Shown: positions 17,052-26,265, counted from the first letter of the stretch. The stretch is 64,000 nucleotides of DNA from Kaistia defluvii (GCF_026343955.1 NZ_JAPKNI010000008.1:121183-185182), one strand, 5' to 3'. Notes: generated by a model not told the origin, from the letters alone. Made by a program: numbers and translations.

Positions 17052-18485
17052 ATGTCCGCGATTGAGATTCCGAGGCCGGATCCGCGCATCCTCGCGCGTC
17101 GCGCGGAGATTCTCGCCGGCCTTGCCGCGCTGGTGCCGCCGACCTCGCTGATCACCGAGGAGGACGAGCGCCGTGCCTTCGAGACGGACGCGCTCACCGC
17201 CTATCGTCGCATTCCCATGGCCGTCGTGCTGCCCGAAACGACCGAGCAGGTGTCCAAGGTGCTGGCCTTCCTGAACAAGGAAGGCGTCAAGGTCGTCGCC
17301 CGCGGCGCGGGCACGTCGCTTGCCGGCGGCGCTATCCCGAGCGAGGACGCGGTCGTCCTCGGCGTCTCCAAGATGAGCCGGATCCTGGACGTCGACACGG
17401 CCAACCGTACCATCCGCGTCGAGGCCGGCGTCACCAATCTCGGCGTCTCCGGCGCGGTCGCCCATCTTGGTTTCTTCTACGCGCCCGATCCGTCGAGCCA
17501 GCTCGCCTGCACCATCGCCGGCAATATCGGCATGAACTCCGGCGGCGCGCATTGTCTGAAATACGGTGTCACGACCAACAACGTGCTGGGCGTCAAGCTC
17601 GTGCTGATCGACGGCACCATCGTCGAGATCGGCGGGGCCCACATGGATGCAGCCGGCTACGACCTGCTGGGACTGATCGTCGGCTCCGAGGGCCAACTCG
17701 GCGTCGTCACCGAGGCGACGTTGCGCATCCTTCCGCTCGCCGAAGGCGCGCGGCCGATGCTCATGGGCTTCCAGTCGGCCGAAGATGCGGGCGCCTGCGT
17801 CGCTGCGATCATCGCCTCGGGCATCATCCCGGTCGCGATCGAATATATGGACCGCCCGGCGATCCAGGTCTGCGAGGCCTTCGCCCACGCCGGCTATCCG
17901 CTCGATGTCGAGGCGCTGCTGATCATCGAGGTCGAGGGTTCGGAGGCCGAGATCGAGGATCTCATCGTCCGGATCACGACGATCGCCGCCGACTACAACC
18001 CGTCCGGCCTGCGCGTTTCGCAGTCGGAAGCCGAGAGCGCCGCGATCTGGAAGGGCCGCAAATCCGCTTTCGGCGCGATGGGCCGGCTCGCCGACTATAT
18101 CTGCATGGACGGCACCATCCCGACCGGGCAGCTTTCCGCCGTCCTGACCGGCATCGCCGAGATCTGCGCCGGCTATGGCCTGCGCGTCTCCAACATCTTC
18201 CATGCCGGCGATGGCAATCTGCATCCGCTGGTGCTGTTCAACGCCAATGATCCGGTCGAGCAGCACAAGGCCGAGCGCTGCGGCGAGGACATCCTCAAGC
18301 TCTGCGTCGATCTCGGCGGCTGCCTGACCGGCGAGCACGGCGTCGGCATCGAGAAGCGCGACCTGATGACCTACCAGTTCAACACCATCGATCTGGACCA
18401 GCAGATGCGGGTGAAATCAGCGCTCGATCCGCAATGGCTGCTCAATCCGCACAAGGTGTTTCCGCTCGCGGGGCGCCCGGTCTGA
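17052..18485 (+). CDS. glcD: Glycolate oxidase FAD subunit GlcD
   Basis: 477 aa. With GlcE and GlcF it oxidises glycolate (or D-lactate) to glyoxylate and hands electrons to the respiratory chain. The PCMH-type FAD-binding domain spans about 50-235 (GAGTSLAGGAIPSEDAVV, then DPSSQLACTIAGNIGMNSGG, then GLIVGSEGQLGVVTEA) and the FAD-oxidase C-terminal domain carries FHAGDGNLHPLV and GEHGVGIEKRD. Length fits E. coli GlcD (499). First gene of glcD-glcE, with glcF further on. Confidence 0.92.
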   Translation: MSAIEIPRPDPRILARRAEILAGLAALVPPTSLITEEDERRAFETDALTAYRRIPMAVVLPETTEQVSKVLAFLNKEGVKVVARGAGTSLAGGAIPSEDAVVLGVSKMSRILDVDTANRTIRVEAGVTNLGVSGAVAHLGFFYAPDPSSQLACTIAGNIGMNSGGAHCLKYGVTTNNVLGVKLVLIDGTIVEIGGAHMDAAGYDLLGLIVGSEGQLGVVTEATLRILPLAEGARPMLMGFQSAEDAGACVAAIIASGIIPVAIEYMDRPAIQVCEAFAHAGYPLDVEALLIIEVEGSEAEIEDLIVRITTIAADYNPSGLRVSQSEAESAAIWKGRKSAFGAMGRLADYICMDGTIPTGQLSAVLTGIAEICAGYGLRVSNIFHAGDGNLHPLVLFNANDPVEQHKAERCGEDILKLCVDLGGCLTGEHGVGIEKRDLMTYQFNTIDLDQQMRVKSALDPQWLLNPHKVFPLAGRPV

Positions 18486-18513
18486 TGTGTGAATCTCCGT
18501 TCTTCCAGAAAGC

Positions 18514-19692
18514 ATGCCGATGACGTCGATCCTTCTCCCCGAAAGCGAGACCGAGATCGAGGCGATCGTGCATGAGGCTGCGCAGTCGCACAGCCCGCTG
18601 GCAATCCACGGCGGCGGCACGCGCCCGATCGGCAAGCCGGTGCATGCCGACAGGGCGCTTTCGACGAAGCTTCTGACCGGCATCACGCTGTACGAGCCGT
18701 CGGAGCTGGTCCTCTCTGCCCGCGCCGGCACGCCCCTGGCCGAGATCCAGCAGACGCTGGCCGTCAACCGGCAACGCCTGCCCTTCGAGCCGATCGACTA
18801 CCGCCACCTGCTTGGCAATCATGGCATCCCGACAATCGGCGGCGTCACGGCCTCCAACAGTTCCGGTCCGCGCCGCATCCATTCGGGCGCTGCGCGCGAC
18901 TCGCTGATCGGCGTCCGTGCTACCACCGGGCGCGGCGAGACGATCAAGTCCGGCGGCCGCGTCATGAAGAACGTGACCGGCTATGATTTCGTCAAGCTGC
19001 TGGTCGGGTCCTGGGGCACGCTCGCCGTGCTGACGGAAGTCACCTACAAGCTGCTGCCGGAAGCCGAGACGGAACTGACGCTGCTCCTGACCGGGCTGTC
19101 GGCGGAGCGCGCCGTCGAGGCGATGACGACCGCGCTCGGCACGCCGTTCGAGGTGACGGGCGCGGCGCATCTGCCGGCGACCGACGGCATGCCGACCCGC
19201 ACCGCGCTGCGCCTGGAAGGCTTTGACGCCTCGGTCCGCTATCGTATCGACCGGCTCGACACGGTGCTGCAGCCGTTCGGCGCGTTCGAGACGATCGCCG
19301 CCGAAGCCTCGCGCGTGCTCTGGGCGTCGATACGCGACGTCGAGGCGCTTGAAACGCCGCACGATGCCGCGATCTGGCGGATTTCGGTCCGGCCGACCGA
19401 TGGCCCGAGGGTGGGCGAGTCGTTGAAAGCCCAGCTTGGCAGCCGCGTGCTCTATGACTGGGCCGGCGGCCTGGTCTGGGCCAGCGGGCCGGCGGAGGGC
19501 GATGGCGGCGCCGCCATCGTGCGGTCGGCCGTGGCGTCGGTGGGTGGCCATGCCATGCTGGTGCGCGGGTCGCCGGAACTGCGCGCCAGCGTGCCGGTGT
19601 TCGAGCCGGAGTCGCCCGGCGTGGCGGCGATGAGCCGCCTGATCAAGGCGACCTTCGATCCCGCCGGGATACTCAATCCGGGGCGGATGTAG
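18514..19692 (+). CDS. glcE: Glycolate oxidase FAD-binding subunit GlcE
   Basis: 392 aa, second FAD-binding subunit of glycolate oxidase. Residues 1-180 form a shortened FAD-binding domain (IHGGGTRPIG, GGVTASNSSGPRRIHSGAARD, GGRVMKNVTGYDFVKLLVGSWGTLAVLTE), and the C-terminus keeps FDPAGILNPGRM. It starts 28 bases after glcD. Start is either 18514 or the ATG at 18520; neither has a strong ribosome site. Confidence 0.9.
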   Translation: MPMTSILLPESETEIEAIVHEAAQSHSPLAIHGGGTRPIGKPVHADRALSTKLLTGITLYEPSELVLSARAGTPLAEIQQTLAVNRQRLPFEPIDYRHLLGNHGIPTIGGVTASNSSGPRRIHSGAARDSLIGVRATTGRGETIKSGGRVMKNVTGYDFVKLLVGSWGTLAVLTEVTYKLLPEAETELTLLLTGLSAERAVEAMTTALGTPFEVTGAAHLPATDGMPTRTALRLEGFDASVRYRIDRLDTVLQPFGAFETIAAEASRVLWASIRDVEALETPHDAAIWRISVRPTDGPRVGESLKAQLGSRVLYDWAGGLVWASGPAEGDGGAAIVRSAVASVGGHAMLVRGSPELRASVPVFEPESPGVAAMSRLIKATFDPAGILNPGRM

Positions 19693-19728
19693 GCGATGCA
19701 GGAGGTTCGGATCGGGTTGGGGGAGTGG

Positions 19729-19748
19729 CCGGCGCCGCGAGGCGCCGG
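19729..19748. terminator. Terminator-like hairpin between glcE and the convergent gene
   Basis: CCGGCGCC (19729-19736), loop GCGA, GGCGCCGG (19741-19748); no T-run. If it ends the glcDE transcript, glcF needs its own promoter. Confidence 0.45.
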
Positions 19749-19764
19749 AACCGGTACTTGCTGG

Positions 19765-20100
19765 CTATTCGGTGAAGCGGACGACACCGACTTCACAGAC
19801 GTCGACGCCTTCCAGCACCGCTTCGCTGTCGTCGACGAAAACGCCCTTGAAGTCGAATTTGCAGTAACCGCTGCCGTCATCCATGTTGATGCTGACCGAT
19901 CCGCCGGCCGGAACCTGGTCGTCGCCGAGAATGTCTTCCTCCCAGTCGCTGGCGCCGACATTCGAGGCGTAGAATTCGTTCAGATCGCTGCTGGTCTCGT
20001 TGATGATCTTGACCTTGCGATTTTCGGCATGGGCCGCTCCGCCAAGGACCATGGTGGCAAAGAACACCGCGCCCAGGGCGGTCCACAGGCGATGCTGCAT
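19765..20100 (-). CDS. Small secreted protein of unknown function, antisense inside glc cluster
   Basis: 111 aa with a clear signal peptide (LWTALGAVFFATMVLGGAAHA, cleavage near residue 23) and a mature part of about 88 aa: KVKIINETSSDLNEFYASN, an acidic SDWEEDILGDDQ loop, and two cysteines (GSGYCKFDF and VDVCEVG) that could form a periplasmic disulfide. Similar short beta-rich secreted proteins occur in other alphaproteobacteria; no function is known. AGGA lies 6 bases ahead of the ATG at 20100, preferred over the ATG at 20106. It lies on the opposite strand between glcE and glcF, convergent with glcE and divergent from glcF. Confidence 0.75.
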   Translation of the reverse strand: MQHRLWTALGAVFFATMVLGGAAHAENRKVKIINETSSDLNEFYASNVGASDWEEDILGDDQVPAGGSVSINMDDGSGYCKFDFKGVFVDDSEAVLEGVDVCEVGVVRFTE

Positions 20101-20221
20101 AATCATTCCTTTGATAGCACTGAAGAAATTTCAGGCGCTCCGCCAATGCCAGATGCCCCCGGGTGGCGCAAGCGCGATTGTGCGGCCGCCTCAACCGAGC
20201 CCACAGCGGCAGAGTAGACCC

Positions 20222-21520
20222 ATGCAAACTTCTTTCTCGCTTGCCCAGCTTGCAGACCCGGATGTGCGTGAATCCGAGAAGATCCTGCGCACCTGCGTCC
20301 ACTGCGGATTCTGCACGGCGACCTGTCCGACCTATCTGCTGCTCGGTGACGAGCTCGACAGTCCGCGTGGTCGCATCTACCTGATCAAGGACATGCTCGA
20401 GGGCGGCAAGCCGGCGAACGAGCAGGTGGTCAAGCACGTCGATCGCTGCCTGTCCTGCCTTTCCTGCATGTCGACCTGTCCGTCCGGCGTGAACTACATG
20501 CACCTCGTCGATCATGCCCGCGCGCATATCGAGGAGACCTATGACCGGCCGATCGCCGACAAGGTGATCCGTTCGGCCATTGCCGGAATCCTGCCCTATC
20601 GCAACCGTTTCCGCCTGGCGCTGGTGGGAGCCGCCATGGCGCGTCCCTTCGCGGGACCGATGGGCAAGGTGCCGGGCTTCAAGCGGATCAGCGCCATGCT
20701 GAAGCTGGCGCCGCGCTTCCCGCATGGCCGTACCGCTTCGGAAGGGCCGGGCACGTTTCCGACGTCCGCCGAGAAGCGCGGCCGCGTCGCGCTGCTCTCC
20801 GGCTGCGTCCAGCCCGTGCTCGATCCTGGCATCAACGAGGCGACGATCCGCCTGCTGAACCGGGTCGGCGTCGAGGTGGTGATCGCCAAGGGCGAGACCT
20901 GCTGTGGCTCGCTCGCCCACCACATGGGCAAGTCCGAACAATCGCATGCGACGGCCAAGCGGACGATCGATGCCTGGATCGCCGAAATGGACGGCGAGGG
21001 GCTCGACGCCATCATCATCACGGCGTCCGGCTGCGGCACCACGATCAAGGATTACGGTTTCATGTTCCGCGAGGACGCCGCCTATGCCGAAAAGGCGGCG
21101 CGCGTGTCGGCCATCGCCAAGGACATCACCGAATATCTGGAGAGCTTGAAGCTGGCGCCCGTCGTCGCGCCCAAGGCCCTGACCGTGGCCTATCACTCCG
21201 CCTGCTCGATGCAGCACGGCCAGCAGATCAAGACGACGCCGAAGACGTTGCTGGCGAAGGCAGGCTTCACGGTGCGCGATGTGCCCGAAGGCCACATCTG
21301 TTGCGGTTCCGCGGGCACCTACAACATGCTGCAGCCGGAGCTTTCGCAACAGCTCAAGGCGCGAAAGCTCGGCAACATCTCCAAGGTGTCGCCCGATGTT
21401 GTCGCCACCGGCAATATCGGCTGCATCACGCAGCTCTCCGGCGGCGTGCCGGTGGTCCATACGATCGAGTTGCTGGATTGGGCCTATGGCGGCCCGAAGC
21501 CGGCCGGTCTCAACGCCTGA
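20222..21520 (+). CDS. glcF: Glycolate oxidase iron-sulfur subunit GlcF
   Basis: 432 aa. Two 4Fe-4S motifs near the N-terminus (CVHCGFCTATCPTY and CLSCLSCMSTCPSGVNY) carry electrons from the flavin subunits to quinone; two CCG (cysteine-rich) domains follow, with ETCCGSLAHH and HICCGSAGTYNM and the heterodisulfide-reductase-like ASGCGTTIKDYG. The start at 20222 precedes the family-typical QTSFSLAQLADPD; the frame is open upstream but without a protein-like N-terminus. The ribosome site is weak. It is separated from glcE by the antisense secreted-protein gene. Confidence 0.92.
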   Translation: MQTSFSLAQLADPDVRESEKILRTCVHCGFCTATCPTYLLLGDELDSPRGRIYLIKDMLEGGKPANEQVVKHVDRCLSCLSCMSTCPSGVNYMHLVDHARAHIEETYDRPIADKVIRSAIAGILPYRNRFRLALVGAAMARPFAGPMGKVPGFKRISAMLKLAPRFPHGRTASEGPGTFPTSAEKRGRVALLSGCVQPVLDPGINEATIRLLNRVGVEVVIAKGETCCGSLAHHMGKSEQSHATAKRTIDAWIAEMDGEGLDAIIITASGCGTTIKDYGFMFREDAAYAEKAARVSAIAKDITEYLESLKLAPVVAPKALTVAYHSACSMQHGQQIKTTPKTLLAKAGFTVRDVPEGHICCGSAGTYNMLQPELSQQLKARKLGNISKVSPDVVATGNIGCITQLSGGVPVVHTIELLDWAYGGPKPAGLNA

Positions 21521-21523
21521 AGC

Positions 21524-21547
21524 ATCGCGCCGAACGGGCGGCGCGAT
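21524..21547. terminator. Terminator-like hairpin after glcF
   Basis: ATCGCGCCG (21524-21532), loop AACGGG, CGGCGCGAT (21539-21547), just after the glcF stop and before the convergent DUF1488 gene; no T-run. Confidence 0.5.
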
Positions 21548-21556
21548 CGCCCGAAA

Positions 21557-21820
21557 TCAGAGATCGCTGGCGGTGAGCGTGTAGGACGCGTGCGCCTGCC
21601 TGGAATAGGCGCGTGCGGCGGCCTGTTCGATCCGCGCCCGGTTGGCGTCGAAGGTGCGCAGCGCGTGATCCTCGTCCAGCGCACCGTTCGGATCGATCCG
21701 CGCGAGGGCATCCGCTTCGAGATAGAACGAGACCTCCTTCGCGCTATCGTGGCCCCAGAACTGAATCCGGTGACGCGTCTCATTGTAACTGCGGCTGCGA
21801 TTGGGGAATTGGAGGTTCAT
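21557..21820 (-). CDS. DUF1488 family protein
   Basis: 87 aa, full DUF1488 domain: LQFPNRSRSYNETRHRIQFW at the N-terminus, SFYLEADAL in the middle and the closing SYTLTASDL. Members are short cytoplasmic proteins of rhizobia and relatives with no known function. The gene is monocistronic and convergent with glcF. Confidence 0.82.
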   Translation of the reverse strand: MNLQFPNRSRSYNETRHRIQFWGHDSAKEVSFYLEADALARIDPNGALDEDHALRTFDANRARIEQAAARAYSRQAHASYTLTASDL

Positions 21821-21996
21821 TCTTCAAGCATACGCTCAATTCCGCGCGAGGGTTACCTCTATTGTGGTCCAAGTCGATATGGCCATGAGTTCAGAGAGCT
21901 GAAGGCATTCTCCTTTGCCTGCCCAAAGCAATTCAAGGAGAGGCCTCGAGACGATACTGTCAAAGAGGTTGAGGACTTGGGGCGCTGCGGCCAGTG

Positions 21997-22599
21997 CTAG
22001 GGCTTCGGCGCATGGCCGGCGCGCGCCGAAAGCAGGACGCGCTCCACCCGCCGATCCGGCACAAGCCAGATCATCGCGACGCCGACATAGCAGGCGATGG
22101 CGATCCAAGGGTTGAGAAAGGCCAGGCCGATCGCCGCCGCATAGATGACGACGGAGATCTTGCCCTTGCGATCCCTGCCGAATGCCTCGGCGATTGGGGA
22201 GCTTTCGCCTTCGAGCCGGATCAGCGACCGGGCGAGAATATAATAGGCGATGCCGCACATCATCAGCACGAAGCCATAGACGGCGACCGGCACGGCCTCG
22301 ATGTGGTTTTCGCCCATCCATGCGGTGGTGAACGGGGTCAGGGACAGCCAGAACAGCAGGTGCAGATTGGCCCAGAGCACGCCGCCACGAACATGGCTGA
22401 CGGCATGGAACATGTGGTGGTGGTTGTTCCAGTAGATGCCGATCATGATGAAGCTCAGCACATAGCTGAGAAACACCGGCACCAGCGGCAGCAATGTGTG
22501 GATGTCGACCTCGTGGGGAACCTTCAGCTCCAGCACCATGATGGTGATGATGATCGCGAGAACGCCGTCACTGAACGCTTCGATCCGGCCCTTGTTCAT
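21997..22599 (-). CDS. TMEM175/DUF1211 family potassium channel-like membrane protein
   Basis: 200 aa with about six hydrophobic segments. The family signature R-x-x-A-F-S-D-G-V is present as RIEAFSDGVLAIIITIMVLEL at the start of the first helix; in bacterial TMEM175 this helix lines a K+-permeable tetrameric pore. NNHHHMFHAV in the third helix is also typical. The ATG at 22599 is chosen because GGAG is 8 bases upstream; a TTG two codons earlier is possible. Ion selectivity is inferred from the family. Confidence 0.82.
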   Translation of the reverse strand: MNKGRIEAFSDGVLAIIITIMVLELKVPHEVDIHTLLPLVPVFLSYVLSFIMIGIYWNNHHHMFHAVSHVRGGVLWANLHLLFWLSLTPFTTAWMGENHIEAVPVAVYGFVLMMCGIAYYILARSLIRLEGESSPIAEAFGRDRKGKISVVIYAAAIGLAFLNPWIAIACYVGVAMIWLVPDRRVERVLLSARAGHAPKP

Positions 22600-22793
22600 G
22601 CCCAATGCTCCATCGTCATGCCAGCTGGTACGCTAACCCTTTCCGTTGCGTCGCTCCATCCTCGCGATGGGTGAAGGAAGGGCCGCGCCGACACGTTGGC
22701 ATGGAGCGCGTGACAAGCCTGAACGTTGCTTTGCGCATCAGGGATCGGCAGGGGCCTCTTGCCTGTCCGTCTGGCCGTGCTAGGGTCGCCCCG

Positions 22794-22889
22794 TCTCATC
22801 GGGGTGCCCTGATCCATCCGGATCCTGGCTGAGAGGTCTTCGGACTAACCCGCGAACCTGATCCGGATCATGCCGGCGGAGGGATTGAG
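22794..22889 (+). promoter_or_regulatory. TPP (thi-box) riboswitch upstream of thiM
   Basis: The conserved TPP aptamer parts are in order: GGGGTGCC (from 22801), CTGAGAGG (22829-22836), ACCCGCGAACCTGATCCGGA (22848-22867, containing the pyrophosphate-sensor helix) and GGAGGGATTGAG, with CTCATC/GATTGAG closing P1. It lies 76 bases before the thiM start and should shut off thiME when thiamine pyrophosphate is plentiful. A possible promoter is TTGCCT (22759-22764), 16 bases, TAGGGT (22781-22786). No obvious intrinsic terminator follows, so translational control is more likely. Confidence 0.92.
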
Positions 22890-22965
22890 CCAAGCGCCTG
22901 GATGCTCAAGCACCTGGATGTTCTTGCCGTCGTTCCGTCCTGCGTCACAGCAAAGGACGTCTACC

Positions 22966-23799
22966 GTGTCTTCCCCCCCTTCCTTCACGATCGAAGCGGC
23001 GACGGATGCGCTGCATGCCATGCGCGCAGCCCGTCCGCTCGTCCAGAACATCACCAACTACGTCGCCATGACGATCTCGGCCAATGCTTTGCTTGCAGTC
23101 GGCGCGTCACCGGCCATGGTGCATGCGTCCGAGGAGGTCGACGACTTCGTCGCCATTTCCAATGCGCTGGTGATCAATATCGGTACGCTGTCGCCGACCT
23201 GGATCGTGGGCATGCAGCGCGCGGCGAAGCGGGCCGTTTCCCTCGGCAAGCCCTGGGTGCTGGATCCGGTCGGCTGCGGCGCGACGAAGTTCCGCACCGA
23301 TTTCGCCGTCGAGATGAGCCGGGCAGGTCCGTCGATCATCCGCGGCAATGCCAGCGAGATCATGAGCCTCGCCGGCGCGGCCGGGGCAGGGGGCAAGGGC
23401 GTGGACTCGACCGCTTCGTCCGATGCAGCGCTGGAGGCCGGCAAGGCGCTGGCGCGCGCCAGCGGCGCGGTCGTCGCCATCACCGGCGAGACGGACTATG
23501 TCACGGACGGCACGAGCGTCGTGGCGATCACCGGCGGCAGCCCGCTGATGCCGCTCTCGACTGCGCTGGGTTGTGCATTGTCGGCGACGGTTGCCGCGTT
23601 CGCCGCCGTGCGTCCGCCCTTCGAGGCGGCGGTCGCCGCGCTTGTCGTCTATGGCGCGGCGGGCGCTGCCGCGGCGACCCGCGTGACCGGGCCGGGCCAT
23701 CTGCCGGCGGAGCTTTGCGACGCGCTCTATGTGGTCGACGCCGACATGATCGCGCGCTATGCGACTATCCGGGTTGTTGAAGAGGTGAATGTGGGATGA
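22966..23799 (+). CDS. thiM: Hydroxyethylthiazole kinase ThiM
   Basis: 277 aa; phosphorylates the thiazole alcohol in thiamine salvage. The protein shows PLVQNITNYVAMTISANALL, ASPAMVHASEEV, the ATP-site VLDPVGCGATKFR, IRGNASEIMSL and TALGCALSATVAAFAA, all typical of ThiM. The GTG at 22966 is chosen because AAGGA is 8 bases upstream and it begins SSPPSFTIEAATDALHAMR, matching family length; the frame is open back into the riboswitch. Its stop overlaps the thiE start (ATGA, 23796-23799). Confidence 0.92.
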   Translation: MSSPPSFTIEAATDALHAMRAARPLVQNITNYVAMTISANALLAVGASPAMVHASEEVDDFVAISNALVINIGTLSPTWIVGMQRAAKRAVSLGKPWVLDPVGCGATKFRTDFAVEMSRAGPSIIRGNASEIMSLAGAAGAGGKGVDSTASSDAALEAGKALARASGAVVAITGETDYVTDGTSVVAITGGSPLMPLSTALGCALSATVAAFAAVRPPFEAAVAALVVYGAAGAAAATRVTGPGHLPAELCDALYVVDADMIARYATIRVVEEVNVG

Positions 23800-24437
23800 G
23801 CCGTCCTTTCGATCTTTCGCTTTATCTCGTCACCGACGACGATCTTGCCGGACCGCGCGGCGTGGTCGAGACGGTGCGCGCCGCGATCGACGGTGGCGTC
23901 ACGCTCGTGCAGCACCGCTGCAAGCAGGGCACCACCCGCGATTTCGTCGCGACGGCATCGGCGCTGATGGAAATCCTGCGCCCGCGCGGCATTCCGCTCA
24001 TCATCAACGACCGCGTCGATGTCGCGCTGGCGGTGGATGCCGATGGCGTCCATGTCGGCCAGGACGACATGCGCGTCGCCAAGGTGCGCGAACTGATTGG
24101 CCCGGATCGCATTCTCGGCTTGTCCGCGGCCTTGATGGAGGAACTGACGCCGGACGAACTCGGCCCGATCGATTATCTCGGCGTCGGCCCGGTCTTCGCG
24201 ACGACGACCAAGCCGGATGCGGACGACGCGATCGGCTTTGACCATCTCGGGCGGATCCAGGCGGCGGCTGGCCTGCCGGTCGTGGCGATCGGCGGCCTCA
24301 AGCCCGAGCATGTCGAGCCGACGCTGGCGGCGGGCGCCGATGGCCTTGCCGTCGTTTCCGCCATCATGGCGGCGGAAGATCCGGCCAGGGCGGCGCGGGA
24401 CTTCACCGACCGGATCGCGCGCTACCGGTTGCGATAG
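23796..24437 (+). CDS. thiE: Thiamine-phosphate synthase ThiE
   Basis: 213 aa TIM barrel; joins the pyrimidine pyrophosphate and thiazole phosphate to thiamine monophosphate. Motifs seen: LYLVTDDDL, LVQHRCKQGTTRDF, PLIINDRVDVALAVDADGVHVGQDDM, GVGPVFATTTKPDA and VAIGGL. It is translationally coupled to thiM through a four-base overlap. No thiD is next to it, so the pyrimidine kinase must be elsewhere. Confidence 0.93.
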   Translation: MSRPFDLSLYLVTDDDLAGPRGVVETVRAAIDGGVTLVQHRCKQGTTRDFVATASALMEILRPRGIPLIINDRVDVALAVDADGVHVGQDDMRVAKVRELIGPDRILGLSAALMEELTPDELGPIDYLGVGPVFATTTKPDADDAIGFDHLGRIQAAAGLPVVAIGGLKPEHVEPTLAAGADGLAVVSAIMAAEDPARAARDFTDRIARYRLR

Positions 24438-24543
24438 GCCGACTTTTTCCAAAACGGAACAAGTTCTGCCCTGATCATGCAGGTTCAGTTGAAGACGGCG
24501 GCGTGGCATAGTCCGCTCCAACATGCCCACCGAGGAGTTGTCC

Positions 24544-26139
24544 ATGTCCGCCACCAATGCTGAACGCCTGGTCGTCAAGGGAGCCCTGGGCCCCCGTTTC
24601 GACGAGATCCTGACGCCCGAGGCGCTCGCCTTCGTCGCCGAACTGCATGGCCGGTTCGATGCGAAGCGCCGCGCCCTGCTCGAATTCCGCAATGAGCGTC
24701 AGGTCTTCTTCGACAATGGCGGGCTGCCGGACTTCCTGCCCGAAACCCAGGCGATCCGAGAGGGCGATTGGAAGGTCGCGCCGATCCCGGCCGACCTGCA
24801 GGACCGCCGCGTCGAGATCACCGGCCCGGTCGACCGCAAGATGATCGTCAACGCGCTGAACTCCGGCGCGAAGGTGTTCATGGCCGATTTCGAGGACGCG
24901 TCCTCGCCGGTCTGGGCCAACATGGTCGAGGGCCAGTTGAATCTGAAGGACCGCTGGGCCAACCAGATCGACTTCACCGACGCGCGCACCGGCAAGGCCT
25001 ACAAGCTCGGCGCCAATCCGGCCGTGCTGATCATCCGCCCGCGCGGCTGGCACCTGCCCGAGCGCCACATCACCTTTGACGGCATGGACGCTTCCGGCTC
25101 GCTGGTCGATTTCGGCCTCTATGTCTTCCATAATGCCAAGGCGGCGCTCGCGCAGGGATCGGGCCCCTATTTCTACCTGCCCAAGACCGAGAGCCATCTC
25201 GAGGCGCGCCTCTGGAACGACGTCTTCACCTATGCCGAGGAGGCGCTGGGGCTCGCGCAAGGCACCATCAAGGCGACGGTCCTGATCGAGACGCTGCCGG
25301 CGGCGTTCGAGATGGACGAGATCCTCTATGAACTGAAGGACCACATGGCCGGCCTCAATTGCGGCCGCTGGGACTACATCTTCTCGTTCATCAAGACGCT
25401 GCGCAACAACAAGGCCTTCCTGTTGCCGGATCGCGGTCAGGTCGTCATGGGCAAGGCGTTCCTGCTCGCCTATTCGGAACTGCTGATCAAGACCTGCCAC
25501 CGCCGCGGCGCCTTCGCCATGGGCGGCATGGCGGCGCAGATCCCGATCAAGAACAACCCGGAAGCCAACGCCGCCGCCTTCGCCAAGGTTCGCGCCGACA
25601 AGGAGCGCGAGGCCAATGCCGGCCATGACGGCACCTGGGTCGCGCATCCGGATCTCGTGCCCGTCGCCATGGAAGTGTTCGACCGCCTGATGCCGACGCC
25701 GAACCAGCTCACGCGCCTGCGCGAGGAGGTCTCCTTCGGCCAGAAGGACATGCTCGCCATCCATGACGGCACCCGGACGGAGGAGGGCCTGCGCCACAAC
25801 ATCCGTGTCGGCGTCCAGTATATCGAGGCGTGGCTGCGCGGCCGTGGCGCGGTGCCGATCTACAACCTGATGGAAGATGCGGCGACCGCCGAGATCAGCC
25901 GTGCGCAGATCTGGCAGCAGCTCAATTTCGAGGCGACGCTGGAAGACGGCCAGAAGGTGACGGAAGAACTGTTCCGCCGCGCGCTCGCCGAGGAAATGGA
26001 AGTCGTGAAGGGCGAGGTCGGCGCCGACAATTACGCTGCCGGCCGCTTCCCCGAGGCGATCGACCTGTTCGCCAGGCTTTCGACCGCCAAGACCTTCGAG
26101 GCCTTCCTCACGGTCCCGGCCTACAAGCTGATCGACTGA
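24544..26139 (+). CDS. aceB: Malate synthase A
   Basis: 531 aa, close to E. coli AceB (533). Condenses acetyl-CoA and glyoxylate to malate in the glyoxylate cycle; with glcDEF nearby it can also take up glyoxylate from glycolate. The signature KDHMAGLNCGRWDYIF is intact, as are FMADFEDASSP, RPRGWHLPERH and the C-terminal YNLMEDAATAEISR. This is the short AceB form; many alphaproteobacteria instead use the 720-aa GlcB form. GAGGAG lies 5 bases before the ATG at 24544, preferred to the ATG seven codons earlier. Confidence 0.94.
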   Translation: MSATNAERLVVKGALGPRFDEILTPEALAFVAELHGRFDAKRRALLEFRNERQVFFDNGGLPDFLPETQAIREGDWKVAPIPADLQDRRVEITGPVDRKMIVNALNSGAKVFMADFEDASSPVWANMVEGQLNLKDRWANQIDFTDARTGKAYKLGANPAVLIIRPRGWHLPERHITFDGMDASGSLVDFGLYVFHNAKAALAQGSGPYFYLPKTESHLEARLWNDVFTYAEEALGLAQGTIKATVLIETLPAAFEMDEILYELKDHMAGLNCGRWDYIFSFIKTLRNNKAFLLPDRGQVVMGKAFLLAYSELLIKTCHRRGAFAMGGMAAQIPIKNNPEANAAAFAKVRADKEREANAGHDGTWVAHPDLVPVAMEVFDRLMPTPNQLTRLREEVSFGQKDMLAIHDGTRTEEGLRHNIRVGVQYIEAWLRGRGAVPIYNLMEDAATAEISRAQIWQQLNFEATLEDGQKVTEELFRRALAEEMEVVKGEVGADNYAAGRFPEAIDLFARLSTAKTFEAFLTVPAYKLID

Positions 26140-26168
26140 TCTGCTTCGATTGACGCGAACTCACAGTT

Positions 26169-26208
26169 AGAAAGGGGCGGCAGGCTGAAAGGCCTGCCGC
26201 CCCTTTCT
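26169..26208. terminator. Strong hairpin terminator after aceB
   Basis: 16-bp perfect stem AGAAAGGGGCGGCAGG (26169-26184) with its complement at 26193-26208; the A/T-rich ends make it usable for both aceB and the convergent exporter gene. Confidence 0.85.
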
Positions 26209-26265
26209 GTTCTCAGAACTGGAGTGCGGGCCGCCGCGCGGCGCGCGCAGCGGTTGGGGGCGATC

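Noticed and set aside
21823..21996. Short open frames between the DUF1488 and TMEM175 genes
   Set aside because: No ribosome site and no similarity to known small proteins; treated as intergenic.
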